Assembly: GCA_040752295.1 (NCBI GenBank)
Contig: JBFMFE010000081.1
Location: 1-52,063 of the forward strand
Length of the DNA stretch: 52,063 bases
DNA from: JBFMFE01 sp040752295
GTDB lineage: Bacteria; UBP15; UBA6099; JBFMBQ01
Reading direction: 5' to 3'
This document shows, piece by piece, positions 23,622 through 32,617 of this stretch; within the stretch, counting starts at the first letter, position 1; each line of letters begins with the position of its first letter. Both the position numbers and the translations under genes were made by a program. The notes beneath the pieces were generated by a model. That model was given only the letters and a program-made list of their open reading frames with translations, did not search any database and was not told where the DNA came from.

Positions 23622-24905
23622 TTACCTCCTCCCTTTCCCCGCACGCACTATCCGCTCCTCACCCCCCATATACTTCCGCAGAACCTCGGGGACCTCCACG
23701 CTGCCGTCCTCACGCAGGTAAGTCTCCAGTATCGCGACCATCAAACGCGACGTCGCAAGCCCGGACCCGTTAAGCGTGTGGACAAGCCTCGGACGACCCC
23801 CGCCCGACGGATAATACCTTATCCCGCCCCTCCTCGCCTGGTAATCCTCGCAATTGCTGCACGACGACACCTCGTAGTACCCCCCCTGCCCCGGCAGCCA
23901 TACCTCTATGTCCACCGTCTTAGCCGACTGCATCGCCATGTCCCCCGTAACAAGCAGCGTCACACGGTAGTGCAGTCCGAGCCGCCTCACGAGGTCCTCC
24001 GCGTCACCCACAAGCTTATCAAACTCGCCGTATGAACTCTCCGGCGTCGTGTACTTGAACATCTCCACCTTGTTGAACTGGTGCGTCCGTATAAGCCCCC
24101 TCTCATCCCTCCCGTGCGTCCCCGCCTCTCTCCTGAAATTCGCGGTGTAGGAACAGTAATATAAAGGCAGGTCTTCCTCCCTCAATATCTCATCCCTGTG
24201 CATGTTCGCAAGCGGCACTTCCGACGTCGGTATCAGGTACAACTCGTCATCCCTGCACCTGAAAAGCTGCTCCTCGAATTTCGGCAGGTTGCCCGACGTG
24301 TACATCGTTTCCGCGTTTACAAGGTACGGCGGCAGCACCAGCTCGTAGCCCTTCTCCCTCGTATTCACTTCGATCATGTAGCTGATCAAACCCCATTCCA
24401 TAACCGCCCCTTTACCTCTGTATAGGGAAAAATTGCCTCTGCTTATCTTTGCCCCCCTCTCCATGTCAATCATTCCCAGTTCTTTCGCTATCTCAATGTG
24501 GCTTCTATCTCTTTTCACCGCCTTCTCCCCCCACTCCCTTAAAATCAGCTTGTCATCGGGGCTCTCACTGACGGGCACTGTCTCATGCGGAATATTCGGT
24601 AAATACGACAACTTTTCGTAAAGTCTCTCCCTTGCCTCTTTGACTCTTAAATCTAATTCTTTGACCCCCAATGATACTTTCTTCATCTCTTCTATTTTTA
24701 CATTTTTTTCTTCGCCTTCTTCCATAAAGCCAATCTCTTTCGAAACCACGTTTCTAATGTTTCTCAATTCATCACTCCTCGTCTTCAACCTTCTGTACTC
24801 ATTATCGAGAATTATTACCTCATCAATTCTATTATTTTTACCTCTCTTCCTGAGGTTTTTTTCCACTTCTTCGGGCTTTTCCCTTATCAGTCTCAGGTCT
24901 ATCAT
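23622..24905 (-). CDS. serS: Seryl-tRNA synthetase
   Basis: Charges tRNA-Ser. The 427-aa protein has the N-terminal tRNA-binding coiled-coil arm (about 30-100), class II motif 2 (FRREAGTHGRDERGLIRTHQ) and motif 3 (LNGSGLATSRLMVAILE). The length is normal. The ATG at 24905 has an upstream GGAGGGAAGGG stretch. Base composition changes inside the gene: the first ~500 bases of the coding sequence are A+T-rich, like the parB-mnmG segment, and the rest is G+C-rich like the left part of the window. Confidence 0.97.
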   Translation of the reverse strand: MIDLRLIREKPEEVEKNLRKRGKNNRIDEVIILDNEYRRLKTRSDELRNIRNVVSKEIGFMEEGEEKNVKIEEMKKVSLGVKELDLRVKEARERLYEKLSYLPNIPHETVPVSESPDDKLILREWGEKAVKRDRSHIEIAKELGMIDMERGAKISRGNFSLYRGKGAVMEWGLISYMIEVNTREKGYELVLPPYLVNAETMYTSGNLPKFEEQLFRCRDDELYLIPTSEVPLANMHRDEILREEDLPLYYCSYTANFRREAGTHGRDERGLIRTHQFNKVEMFKYTTPESSYGEFDKLVGDAEDLVRRLGLHYRVTLLVTGDMAMQSAKTVDIEVWLPGQGGYYEVSSCSNCEDYQARRGGIRYYPSGGGRPRLVHTLNGSGLATSRLMVAILETYLREDGSVEVPEVLRKYMGGEERIVRAGKGRR

Positions 24906-25045
24906 GCTCCGCCCTTCCCTCCTTTTTAATTCTTTGCGACTCTTCTTAAAGGGCTTTGTTTTGCCCTCTTTTCGAGTCTTATGAAATTCTCCCCCGCAGA
25001 CCCTTCATTGATCAACCAAAAACCACAAAACCGCAGAGCCTTTCA

Positions 25046-25840
25046 TCATGTTCGTGCTTTTTGTGTTTCAAAAATTTCTATTATCCTTTCTAAATCCTCC
25101 CTGTCATAAAACTCTATCTCCACCCTGCCTCCTCTCCCATTCTTCACAATCTTCACCCTTGTTCCAAACCGTTCCGAAAGAAACTCCATTATGTCCCGTT
25201 CTTCCCCGGTTATGTTGTCACCCTCTCTCCTGTTTCTGCCCCCCCCTCTCTGAAGGAACCTTACCACATCTTCACACTCCCTCACTGTCATCCCCCTCGA
25301 ACATATCCTCTTTATTATATTTTTCATCGCCGTCTCGCTTTTCAACCCCAGCAAAGCCCTCGCATGACCTTCCGTTATTTCCTTCTTTCTCAACGCCGTT
25401 TTTACACTCTCCGGCAAATCGAGTAACCTCAGCGTGTTCGCTATCGCCGGTCTCGACATACCGAATGACTCCGCTATCTCCCTCTGCGTCATGTCGAAAT
25501 CCTTCATCAGACTTCTGAATCCTTCCGCCTTCTCTATCGGCGATATATCCTCCCTGTGAAGGTTCTCGATCAGCGCTATCTCAAGCATCTCCCTTTCGTC
25601 CGTTTCCTTTTCAATTACTGGGACTTCCTTCAATCCCGCCTCTATCGCAGCCCGGTATCTTCTCTCTCCGGCTATTATTTGATACATCCCGTCAGTCTCA
25701 TCGAACCTGACAAGTATCGGCTGCAACATTCCATGCTTCTTTATTGATGCGGTTATCTCTTGCATCTTCGACCCATAAACGTATTTTCTCGGTTGGTAAG
25801 GATTGGGCTTTAAAGCTTCAATTTTTACGTTTTTTACCAA
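25046..25840 (-). CDS. parB: ParB-family chromosome partition protein (second copy)
   Basis: DNA-clamp CTPase of 264 aa. It has NPYQPR (residues 12-17), the CTP-binding GERRYRAA motif, ENLHREDISPIEKA, a helix-turn-helix (MTQREIAESFGMSRPAIANTL) and a C-terminal dimerisation domain. The proposed start is TTG, two bases after the stop of the other parB gene, with GGAGG upstream. Which of the two copies is the true ParB and which a Noc-like paralogue cannot be told from sequence alone. There is no parA in the block. Confidence 0.92.
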   Translation of the reverse strand: MVKNVKIEALKPNPYQPRKYVYGSKMQEITASIKKHGMLQPILVRFDETDGMYQIIAGERRYRAAIEAGLKEVPVIEKETDEREMLEIALIENLHREDISPIEKAEGFRSLMKDFDMTQREIAESFGMSRPAIANTLRLLDLPESVKTALRKKEITEGHARALLGLKSETAMKNIIKRICSRGMTVRECEDVVRFLQRGGGRNRREGDNITGEERDIMEFLSERFGTRVKIVKNGRGGRVEIEFYDREDLERIIEIFETQKART

Positions 25841-25842
25841 TC

Positions 25843-26682
25843 TCAGGAGTCCTCCTGTCTTATCATTTCCTCCTTCGAAATTCTCACTATTATCTCAAGA
25901 TGAGATTCCGTTTCCCGCTCTATTATGTCGGCTTTCCCCCCAGCCTCCTTTATCTCTTTCAGCGTCTTCTTCATCGCGTCAAAATATTTCCTCGCATCCC
26001 TGAAAAACATCTTTACAGAAGATTGTTTTCTCCTCCTGGCTTCCTTTCTGCTTTTTATCTCCTTCGCAACCCGTTCCGCCTGCCTCACATTCAACGAGTC
26101 TTTGATTATCCTGTCATAAACCTCTTCCTGTTGAGACACGTCATCAATAGAAAGCAGCGCCTTACCATGACCCATGGATATTAGCTCCTGCCTCAATCCG
26201 TTTTTTATCCTCTCAGGCAACGATTGCAATCTCAAAATGTTCGCCACGTGCGATCTGCTTTTCCCGACCCTCCTTGAAATTTCTTCCTGGGCTAACCCGA
26301 ACTTCTTCGACAGAACTGAATACGCATCCGATTCCTCCACCGGGTTCAGATTCTTTCTCTGAATGTTTTCTATCAAGCTCATCTCAGCCACGTCAATCCC
26401 GTCCACGTCAACCACTATCGCAGGTATCCTTTCCTGCCCCGCGTCCTTCACAGCCATCAATCTCCTCTCGCCGGCTACGAGTTGATACCCCCCCTCCGTT
26501 CTCCTCACCACTATCGGCTGTACAAGTCCGTGTGTCTTCACCGACTCTGACAGCTCCCCTATTTCCGCCTTTTCAAAATCCCTTCTCGGCTGAAAAGGAT
26601 TTCTGCTTATCCTCTCAATCTCTATATGAACAATCTCCAGGTTTTTCAACTGTGCACCCCCCGTCTTAACTTCGTTTGTCAT
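25843..26682 (-). CDS. parB: ParB-family chromosome partition protein (first copy, possibly Noc-like)
   Basis: Protein of 279 aa with NPFQPR, the CTP-binding motif GERRLMAV, ENIQRKNLNPVEES, a helix-turn-helix (LAQEEISRRVGKSRSHVANI) and a Lys/Arg-rich segment before the C-terminal domain. It follows rsmG directly, which is the noc position in Bacillus (rsmG-noc-parA-parB). Here parA is missing and the second parB follows at once. A near-perfect parS lies 39-54 bases upstream of the start and could give autoregulation. Confidence 0.92.
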   Translation of the reverse strand: MTNEVKTGGAQLKNLEIVHIEIERISRNPFQPRRDFEKAEIGELSESVKTHGLVQPIVVRRTEGGYQLVAGERRLMAVKDAGQERIPAIVVDVDGIDVAEMSLIENIQRKNLNPVEESDAYSVLSKKFGLAQEEISRRVGKSRSHVANILRLQSLPERIKNGLRQELISMGHGKALLSIDDVSQQEEVYDRIIKDSLNVRQAERVAKEIKSRKEARRRKQSSVKMFFRDARKYFDAMKKTLKEIKEAGGKADIIERETESHLEIIVRISKEEMIRQEDS

Positions 26683-26720
26683 ACATTACACCATATCTTC
26701 ATCTTTATCAATATATCAAA

Positions 26721-26736
26721 TGTTCCACGGGGAACA
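26721..26736. promoter_or_regulatory. parS-like site in the rsmG-parB gap
   Basis: TGTTCCACGGGGAACA differs from the perfect palindrome TGTTCCACGTGGAACA at one base. It lies between the rsmG stop and the parB start. ParB normally binds TGTTNCACGTGAAACA-type sites. Confidence 0.75.
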
Positions 26737-26745
26737 TTTCTCGCC

Positions 26746-27411
26746 TCATCCCTTTCTTCCCATCACGTGCAGCCTCCTTCTCTTTCTAAGCCCTTTTATA
26801 TCGTAATCGTAATTTGCTATTAAATAAAACCCCCTCCGTACAAGATAGTTTACGTCCACGTCGTCCGTTTCCGTCTTGAACGCAATGAGCCGCCCATTCA
26901 CCCTTAAAATGTTACCCGCGAATTTCAGCATCTTTTCCACGCTCCCCACCGCCCTCACCGTTACAACGTCAAATTTAGCCTCCTCTTTTTCTATTACCAT
27001 CTCCTCGGCCCTCTGGTTTCTGACGGCAACGTCCTTCAAGCCGATATCCTTTATTATCTCAATCAGTGCCTTCGCCTTTTTCCCCCTCGACTCGACCATC
27101 ACCACCCGCGGCCCACGAAGAACGATTTTCAAGGGTATCGCCGGAAGACCACCCCCCGAACCCACGTCGCACAGCCTGTCATTTTCCCCTATCAATCCCC
27201 ACTTTAACGGACTCAACGAATCCATCACATGATAACGCACGAAGTCTTCTTCTCCAATTTCCGATATGAGATTGACTTTCCTTTTGTAAAACATAATAGT
27301 CCTGTAATATCTCAACAGATGCAAAACCGTCTCGGTGGAACAGATTTCTAAATGGAGGAACTCGTTTATTTCTTCCTTTATACGGTCAGCTTCGCCCTGC
27401 TCTTTTATCAT
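26746..27411 (-). CDS. rsmG: RsmG, 16S rRNA m7G527 methyltransferase
   Basis: Methylates G527 of 16S rRNA. The 221-aa protein has the SAM-binding motif CDVGSGGGLPAIPL (near residue 81) and the VRAVGSVEKML block. Its start overlaps the end of mnmG by 26 bases and has an AGAGG ribosome site. The mnmE-mnmG-rsmG-parB order is typical of origin regions. Confidence 0.96.
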   Translation of the reverse strand: MIKEQGEADRIKEEINEFLHLEICSTETVLHLLRYYRTIMFYKRKVNLISEIGEEDFVRYHVMDSLSPLKWGLIGENDRLCDVGSGGGLPAIPLKIVLRGPRVVMVESRGKKAKALIEIIKDIGLKDVAVRNQRAEEMVIEKEEAKFDVVTVRAVGSVEKMLKFAGNILRVNGRLIAFKTETDDVDVNYLVRRGFYLIANYDYDIKGLRKRRRLHVMGRKG

Positions 27412-29227
27412 GCCTCTTCACGTAATAGATAAGCATCATAACATCGGCAGGCGTAACGCCCGGCATCCTCGCCGCCATGCCAACACTTGATGGTTCCGCT
27501 CTTTCAAGTTTCTCCCGCGCCTCTTTTGACAACCCCTTTAAATTCTTGTACTCAAAACCATCGGGTATCCTAAGGTTTTCGTTTTTCAGAAATTCGCTCG
27601 CCTGCTTCTGCTGTTTCTTTATATACCCCTCGTACTTTATTTCAACCTCTATTCTCTCCGCAACGTCATCGTCTGTCAAGTCATAATCGAACCCATGCTC
27701 TACAACATCTTTCATTTTAATTCCTGGTTTCTTCAACAATTCAAACGCGCTTTCCGCCTTCAACCCATTCTGTTTCACGTGGAACAGCTTCAATCTTTCA
27801 ATTTCTTCACCCATCTTTTTCCTTTTTAACTCGACCTTTTTGTAAAATTCCCCGGATAGAAGCCCGCACCCGAACCCCTTTTCCGCTAACCTCAGGTCCG
27901 CATTATCAAACCTCAACAAAAGTCTGTACTCAGCCCTCGATGTGAACATCCTGTAAGGTTCCTTCGTCCCTTTAGTAACAAGATCGTCAATCAAAACACC
28001 AATATATGCGTCCGAGCGATTAAGAATAAACGGTTCCCCTCCACGACAAGCAATGGCTGAATTTATACCAGCAATAATCCCCTGTGCCGCCGCTTCTTCG
28101 TAACCTGATGTTCCGTTTATCTGCCCCGCAAAAAACAGCCCTTTTATTCTTTTGCTTTCAAGTGTCGGCTCCAACTGCGTCGGGTCTGCAAAGTCGTATT
28201 CTATTGCATAGCCCGGCCTCATAATCTCCGCCTCTTCAAGCCCTGGAATTGTCATTAAAATCTCTTTCTGCACGTCTATTGGAAGACTCGTTGATAATCC
28301 CTGAATGTATATCTCTTTCGTTTCGATGCCCTCCGGCTCAAGAAATACCGGGTGCTTCTCTCTATCGGGGAACCTGCTGAACTTGTCCTCTATGGAAGGG
28401 CAGTACCGAGGTCCGATTCCGACTATTCTCCCGGAATACATCGGTGACCGATGTATGTTTCTCATAATAACTTCCTTCGTTTTCTCCGTTGTGTACGTCT
28501 GCCAGCAGGATACACTTTTTTTCCTTTTTCCGTGTTTTAAAAAATTGGTAAAAAACAATTCGCCTTCCTCGGATTTCTGCTCCGTACATTTGCTGAAATC
28601 TATTCCCCTTGCATTCACTCTCGGTACCGTTCCCGTCTTTAAACGTCCCATGCTGAATCCCAATTCTTCAAGTGACCTCGAAAGCTTCACGGAAGGGAAC
28701 TCACCAAGCCTTCCCGCCCCGAATGTTGCCTCTCCAATGTGAATCAGCCCATTCAGAAACGTACCCGTCGTCAATATGAGACTGTCGCAATTGAATTTTT
28801 CCCCCGTGCTTAGCATGACGCCTGAAACATGGTCGCCCCCGACAAGTATGCGTTCGACAAAGTCCTGTCGCAACGAAACGTTGTTTTGGTATTCCAAAAT
28901 ATGCTTCATTCTAAGGTGGTATGCCTTCTTGTCCGTTTGCGCGCGCAGGGCGCGCACCGCCGGGCCTTTGCTCGTGTTCAACATCCTCACGTGTATCATC
29001 GTCTCGTCCACGTTCTTTCCCATCTCGCCGCCAAGCGCGTCTATCTCCCTCACCAAATGACCTTTGCCGGGACCGCCTATGCTCGGATTGCACGGCATAT
29101 GTGCTACCGTATCCAGGTTGATCGTCACCATCAGCGTTCGACACCCCATACGCGCCGCCGCAAGCCCCGCTTCACATCCCGCATGTCCGGCGCCGACAAC
29201 TATTACGTCGTAAGCCTCTTTTTTCAT
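27386..29227 (-). CDS. mnmG: MnmG (GidA), tRNA wobble uridine modification enzyme
   Basis: FAD-dependent partner of MnmE that installs the 5-carboxymethylaminomethyl group on U34 of several tRNAs. It has the FAD motif VVGAGHAGCEAG at the N-terminus, then MPCNPSIGGPGKGHLVREID and the C-terminal helical domain with PGVTPADVMMLIYYVKR. I chose the ATG at 29227 (613 aa) because it overlaps the mnmE stop as ATGA; a TTG at 29239 would add four residues. A perfect parS is embedded in codons for LFHVKQ. The gene is A+T-richer than mnmE. Confidence 0.97.
   Translation of the reverse strand: MKKEAYDVIVVGAGHAGCEAGLAAARMGCRTLMVTINLDTVAHMPCNPSIGGPGKGHLVREIDALGGEMGKNVDETMIHVRMLNTSKGPAVRALRAQTDKKAYHLRMKHILEYQNNVSLRQDFVERILVGGDHVSGVMLSTGEKFNCDSLILTTGTFLNGLIHIGEATFGAGRLGEFPSVKLSRSLEELGFSMGRLKTGTVPRVNARGIDFSKCTEQKSEEGELFFTNFLKHGKRKKSVSCWQTYTTEKTKEVIMRNIHRSPMYSGRIVGIGPRYCPSIEDKFSRFPDREKHPVFLEPEGIETKEIYIQGLSTSLPIDVQKEILMTIPGLEEAEIMRPGYAIEYDFADPTQLEPTLESKRIKGLFFAGQINGTSGYEEAAAQGIIAGINSAIACRGGEPFILNRSDAYIGVLIDDLVTKGTKEPYRMFTSRAEYRLLLRFDNADLRLAEKGFGCGLLSGEFYKKVELKRKKMGEEIERLKLFHVKQNGLKAESAFELLKKPGIKMKDVVEHGFDYDLTDDDVAERIEVEIKYEGYIKKQQKQASEFLKNENLRIPDGFEYKNLKGLSKEAREKLERAEPSSVGMAARMPGVTPADVMMLIYYVKRHDKRAGRS
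27771..27786. promoter_or_regulatory. Perfect parS site inside mnmG
   Basis: TGTTTCACGTGGAACA on the plus strand, TGTTCCACGTGAAACA on the minus strand, identical to a well-known Bacillus parS sequence. It lies within the mnmG reading frame, about 5.7 kb from dnaA. Confidence 0.92.
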
Positions 29228-30600
29228 TTTCCCACGCAAAACCTGGTGAATATATCTTCCAGAACCCGTTCGGTTACCCCTTCACCCATCATATCCCCCA
29301 GAGCCGACGCGGCTCTCCTCAGGTCTATCGCCAGCACATCAACCGGAACCCCCTCGGACACCAGGACGTCGTCAAGCGCCTCCACCGCCGTCTCAACACA
29401 CCTCTTCTGCCTCTCATTCGCAAGCGACGCTTCTACGTCAACTTCGAGTCTTTCGACGACCCTCTCTCTGATTATCCCTCTTAAATCTCCCACTCCATCA
29501 CCCGTAAGCGCTGAAGTCATCACCACCCCCGCGCCGAGCTTCTCCAGTTCCATCGCGTCGAGCGCCCTCGGAAGATCGGTCTTGTTAACCACTATCCTGA
29601 CGCCCCCCATGCCGCAAACATGTCCAAGCGCCTCCCTCACGCCCTCGTTCATCGGAACCGAAGCGTCAAGAATGAAAAAAACGAGATCGGCGTCATTCAT
29701 GAACTCCCTTGTTCTCCTGATTCCTTCTCTTTCCACAACATCCTCCGTCTCGGCAATTCCCGCCGTGTCCATAAGAAGAACGTCCATTCCCCCCATCCTC
29801 AGCCAGTCGCCCACAAGGTCCCTCGTCGTTCCCGGCACCGGCGTCACTATTACCCTGTCTTTTTCCAGCAATCTGTTCATCAAACTCGATTTTCCCACGT
29901 TGGGAGGACCCACAAGCGCCACTTTCACCCCCTCGCGAATCACCCGCGTGCTCCCGTACGAGCGCAGCAGCGCCTCCAGTCTTTCCTTCGCCTCCCGCGC
30001 GGCTGTCTTAACCTGAACCTCGGAAACCACCTCGTACGATTCATCGGGATACTCTATCTCGACCTCGATGCCGGCAATCAACGACACCAGCCTGTCCATC
30101 TCACCCCTCATCCTCTCGCTGAGGCTGCCCTGAAGGTTCCTCACGGACATTCCCAGGAACTTCTCGTTCCTCGCCGTTATCACGTCCAAAACCGCTTCCG
30201 CCTGCATGAGGTCAATCTTCCCGTTCAGATACGCCCTCATGGTGAATTCCCCCCTCTCCGCCAACCTCGCCCCGGCGTCCAGGACCGCCCCCAGTACTCT
30301 CTCCGACACCAGTATGCCTCCATGCCCGTAAATCTCCACCGCGTCCTCCCCCGTATAGCTCGCGGGACCCTCGAACCTCACAGCCTGCACGTCGTCCACC
30401 TCGACTCCGTCGCGCGGTCTGACGATTACGCCCCGGTACGTAACCCTCGGCTTCATGGTCTCAATGCTCTTCCCCCTCGCGCGCCTGAAAACCCTCCGCA
30501 GAACGTCGAAAGATTCACCGCCCGATATCCTCACGACGCACAACGCCGCCTCGCCCCGGGGCGTGGATATCGCCGCAATCGTGTCTTCCACGGTACTCAT
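29224..30600 (-). CDS. mnmE: MnmE (TrmE), tRNA modification GTPase
   Basis: GTPase of about 458 aa working with MnmG. It has the N-terminal folate-binding domain (DTIAAISTPRGEAALCVVRI), the G-domain P-loop GPPNVGKSS, DTAG and NKTD, and the C-terminal FCVGK motif (FCxGK in the family). The ATG at 30600 fits the usual N-terminus; a GTG at 30633 would add 11 residues. Its stop overlaps the mnmG start by four bases. Confidence 0.96.
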   Translation of the reverse strand: MSTVEDTIAAISTPRGEAALCVVRISGGESFDVLRRVFRRARGKSIETMKPRVTYRGVIVRPRDGVEVDDVQAVRFEGPASYTGEDAVEIYGHGGILVSERVLGAVLDAGARLAERGEFTMRAYLNGKIDLMQAEAVLDVITARNEKFLGMSVRNLQGSLSERMRGEMDRLVSLIAGIEVEIEYPDESYEVVSEVQVKTAAREAKERLEALLRSYGSTRVIREGVKVALVGPPNVGKSSLMNRLLEKDRVIVTPVPGTTRDLVGDWLRMGGMDVLLMDTAGIAETEDVVEREGIRRTREFMNDADLVFFILDASVPMNEGVREALGHVCGMGGVRIVVNKTDLPRALDAMELEKLGAGVVMTSALTGDGVGDLRGIIRERVVERLEVDVEASLANERQKRCVETAVEALDDVLVSEGVPVDVLAIDLRRAASALGDMMGEGVTERVLEDIFTRFCVGK

Positions 30601-31009
30601 CGCTCTTTCGTCCGCTCCCGTCGCTTCGTCCACTTAATTTTAAAAAAAACATTACGTCATTAAAACTTCTGAAACCAAACTTTCTCCGCTTCACGTCGTA
30701 TTCGACACCCCGCTTCTCCGAACCTCGACGCATCGCTGAAAACACCCCTGCCGAAAACGAAGCCGGCGCCCCCGCACGTCAGCCGTTCTCGACAGGGCAG
30801 GGGGGGGCGCGGTCAGCCCCTGCTATAAGCATGCAATAGATTCAGCCTCGAAACGCTGGATTCGTTTTAAACACTTAGAAATCGCCCGGGACGGATGTTA
30901 AGTTGAAATTCTTTCGCTTTCCTGTCTTTTTCTGCCGTAATCTTTTTTTTCTATGCTCATTCAAACCCGTCGCAATCCCGCTCCCTCAAACACACCCCGC
31001 GTCTACCCT
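30601..31009. other. Gene-free stretch between jag and mnmE
   Basis: Nothing I can name as a gene lies in these 409 bases. They hold an imperfect hairpin (ATTCAGC / GCTGGAT, 30840-30861), a G-run near 30800 flanked by CAGGGGC-type complementary segments, and an A-run near 30641-30649 upstream of mnmE. The gap separates the jag group from the mnmE group and probably holds a promoter for the latter. Confidence 0.5.
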
Positions 31010-31651
31010 TCACTTCTCCCTGTACGAAATGATCACCTTCCTGTCTTTCCCCGTTCCCTCGCTATGGGTCCTCACCCTTTTGCTGTCCGACAGCGCCATG
31101 TGTATGGTTCTTCTATCATGCGCGGACATGGGGTCGAGTACAACACTTTTCTTCGTCTTCATAACCTTGATCGCCAGGCTCTTCGCCATCTTCGTGAGGG
31201 AAATCCTCCGCTTCTCCCTGTAACCTTCGGCGTCGAGAACCACTTTTCTGGCGCCCCCTCCCGACGCTCTCTTTCCAAGAACCACGTTCGTGATGTATTC
31301 CAGACTGTCGAGGGTCTGTCCGAACCGTCCGATCAATATACCCGCCTCTTCGCCTTCAATGCGCGCACTCAGGTAATCCCCGCAATCCTCCACGGCGACC
31401 TTTCCCTTTACCCCAATCAAGTCAATGACTTTCTCGAGAAATTCCCTCAACGCCTCCACTTCATCCCTCTCCTTCACCTTCACCTTCAGTTTCACCCCCC
31501 TCGCTCCCATCAGCCCGAAAAGCCTCGCGCCCCCCTCCTCAACAACCTCGACCTCCACCTGGTCCCTCGAAACATTCAACCGCCTCAATGCCGCCTCCAG
31601 CGCTTCCTCTCGTGTCTTTCCCTCCTGAACGATTTGATCCATGCTCACCAC
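31010..31651 (-). CDS. jag: Jag/KhpB RNA-binding protein
   Basis: Cytoplasmic RNA-binding protein of up to 213 aa with the three family parts: an N-terminal Jag-N domain (GKTREEALEAALRRLNVSRD), a KH domain (GILIGRFGQTLDSLEYITN) and an R3H domain (CV-free DPMSAHDRRTIHMAL block near residue 175). It lies next to yidC, as is common. A GTG at 31651 overlaps the yidC stop by one base; the ATG at 31642, nine bases further in, is an equally possible start. Confidence 0.94.
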   Translation of the reverse strand: MVSMDQIVQEGKTREEALEAALRRLNVSRDQVEVEVVEEGGARLFGLMGARGVKLKVKVKERDEVEALREFLEKVIDLIGVKGKVAVEDCGDYLSARIEGEEAGILIGRFGQTLDSLEYITNVVLGKRASGGGARKVVLDAEGYREKRRISLTKMAKSLAIKVMKTKKSVVLDPMSAHDRRTIHMALSDSKRVRTHSEGTGKDRKVIISYREK

Positions 31652-32601
31652 TACCTTTTCTTCTTTTTCCTCTTCTTCCTCTTCTTCTTTTTGCCTTTCC
31701 CCGTGTTTTTCCCGGCGCCGCCCGCCTTCACGTGTTCGCCGCCCTTCTTCGCCGCCCCCATATCGTGCGCCCGCCCACCCGCCGCGCCCGCAGCCTTCCC
31801 ATCACCGCCGGCTCCCTCAACCGCCCGCTTCTCCCCACTCCGCCCGCCCCCAACGGTTTTCACACCCCCCGCCACACTTTTCTGCTGCGACATGAACTTC
31901 TGCTGCGCGAGCTGAAGAAAATTCGAAACCCCCCAGTACAACAGCACCCCGGCCGGCATCGTGAAGGATATGACGACGATGAAAACGTTGAACATCATCA
32001 TCTGGCTCGACTGCGCGGTATCCATCATCATCATCTTCTGCTGAACGATTGTCGTGACGCTCATGAAAACGACAAGCACAAGCGTGGGCAGGTAAAGGTA
32101 CGACTGGTGGAAAAATCCGATACCCCACTCCCCAAGAATTGAAAGATTCACCATTCCCGGCAGCAACAGCGACAGCCCCGACAGGAAATCCCCCGACAGC
32201 CGGTTAAACGCGGCGGTCATCAGGTCCATCCCGTAAAACGTCGCGTTGACGAACATGTAACCGTTCGCCTCCGGTATCCTCAATATCCGAAAAAGAACGA
32301 TGAAAATCGGCAGCTGTATCACCAGCGGCAGGCACCCGCTCAGCGGGTTCACCCCCGCCTCCTTATACAGCGCCATCATTTCCTTGTGCAGCCTTTCTTT
32401 GTCACCCCTGTATTTAGCCTGCAGTTCCTTCAGCCTCGGCTGAATCTTCTGCATCGCCGCCATGGACCTCGTACTGCTCAGAGTCAGGGGGAATATCAGG
32501 ACCCGGATGAGTACGGTCAGAATGATGATGTCCCATCCGTAATTGTGGGTAAACCTGTTTGAAAACTCCAGAAAATAAAGGAAGATTTCCGTTAGACCCA
32601 C
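31651..32601 (-). CDS. yidC: YidC/Oxa1-type membrane protein insertase, short form
   Basis: Inserts proteins into the cytoplasmic membrane. At 316 aa it lacks the ~300-residue periplasmic domain found in most diderm YidC proteins. The conserved core is complete: an Arg in the first core helix (LTVLIRVLIFPLTL), the cytoplasmic helical hairpin (MQKIQPRLKELQAKYRGD) and later helices with SFTMPAGVLLYWGVSN. The C-terminal ~75 residues are Gly/Ala/Lys-rich and end in a Lys/Arg run, like ribosome-binding tails of Oxa1-type proteins. The GTG start is 16 bases after yidD, so there is no room for a missing N-terminal domain. Confidence 0.94.
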   Translation of the reverse strand: MGLTEIFLYFLEFSNRFTHNYGWDIIILTVLIRVLIFPLTLSSTRSMAAMQKIQPRLKELQAKYRGDKERLHKEMMALYKEAGVNPLSGCLPLVIQLPIFIVLFRILRIPEANGYMFVNATFYGMDLMTAAFNRLSGDFLSGLSLLLPGMVNLSILGEWGIGFFHQSYLYLPTLVLVVFMSVTTIVQQKMMMMDTAQSSQMMMFNVFIVVISFTMPAGVLLYWGVSNFLQLAQQKFMSQQKSVAGGVKTVGGGRSGEKRAVEGAGGDGKAAGAAGGRAHDMGAAKKGGEHVKAGGAGKNTGKGKKKKRKKRKKKKR

Positions 32602-32617
32602 GGTTCCGACCGGCTAT

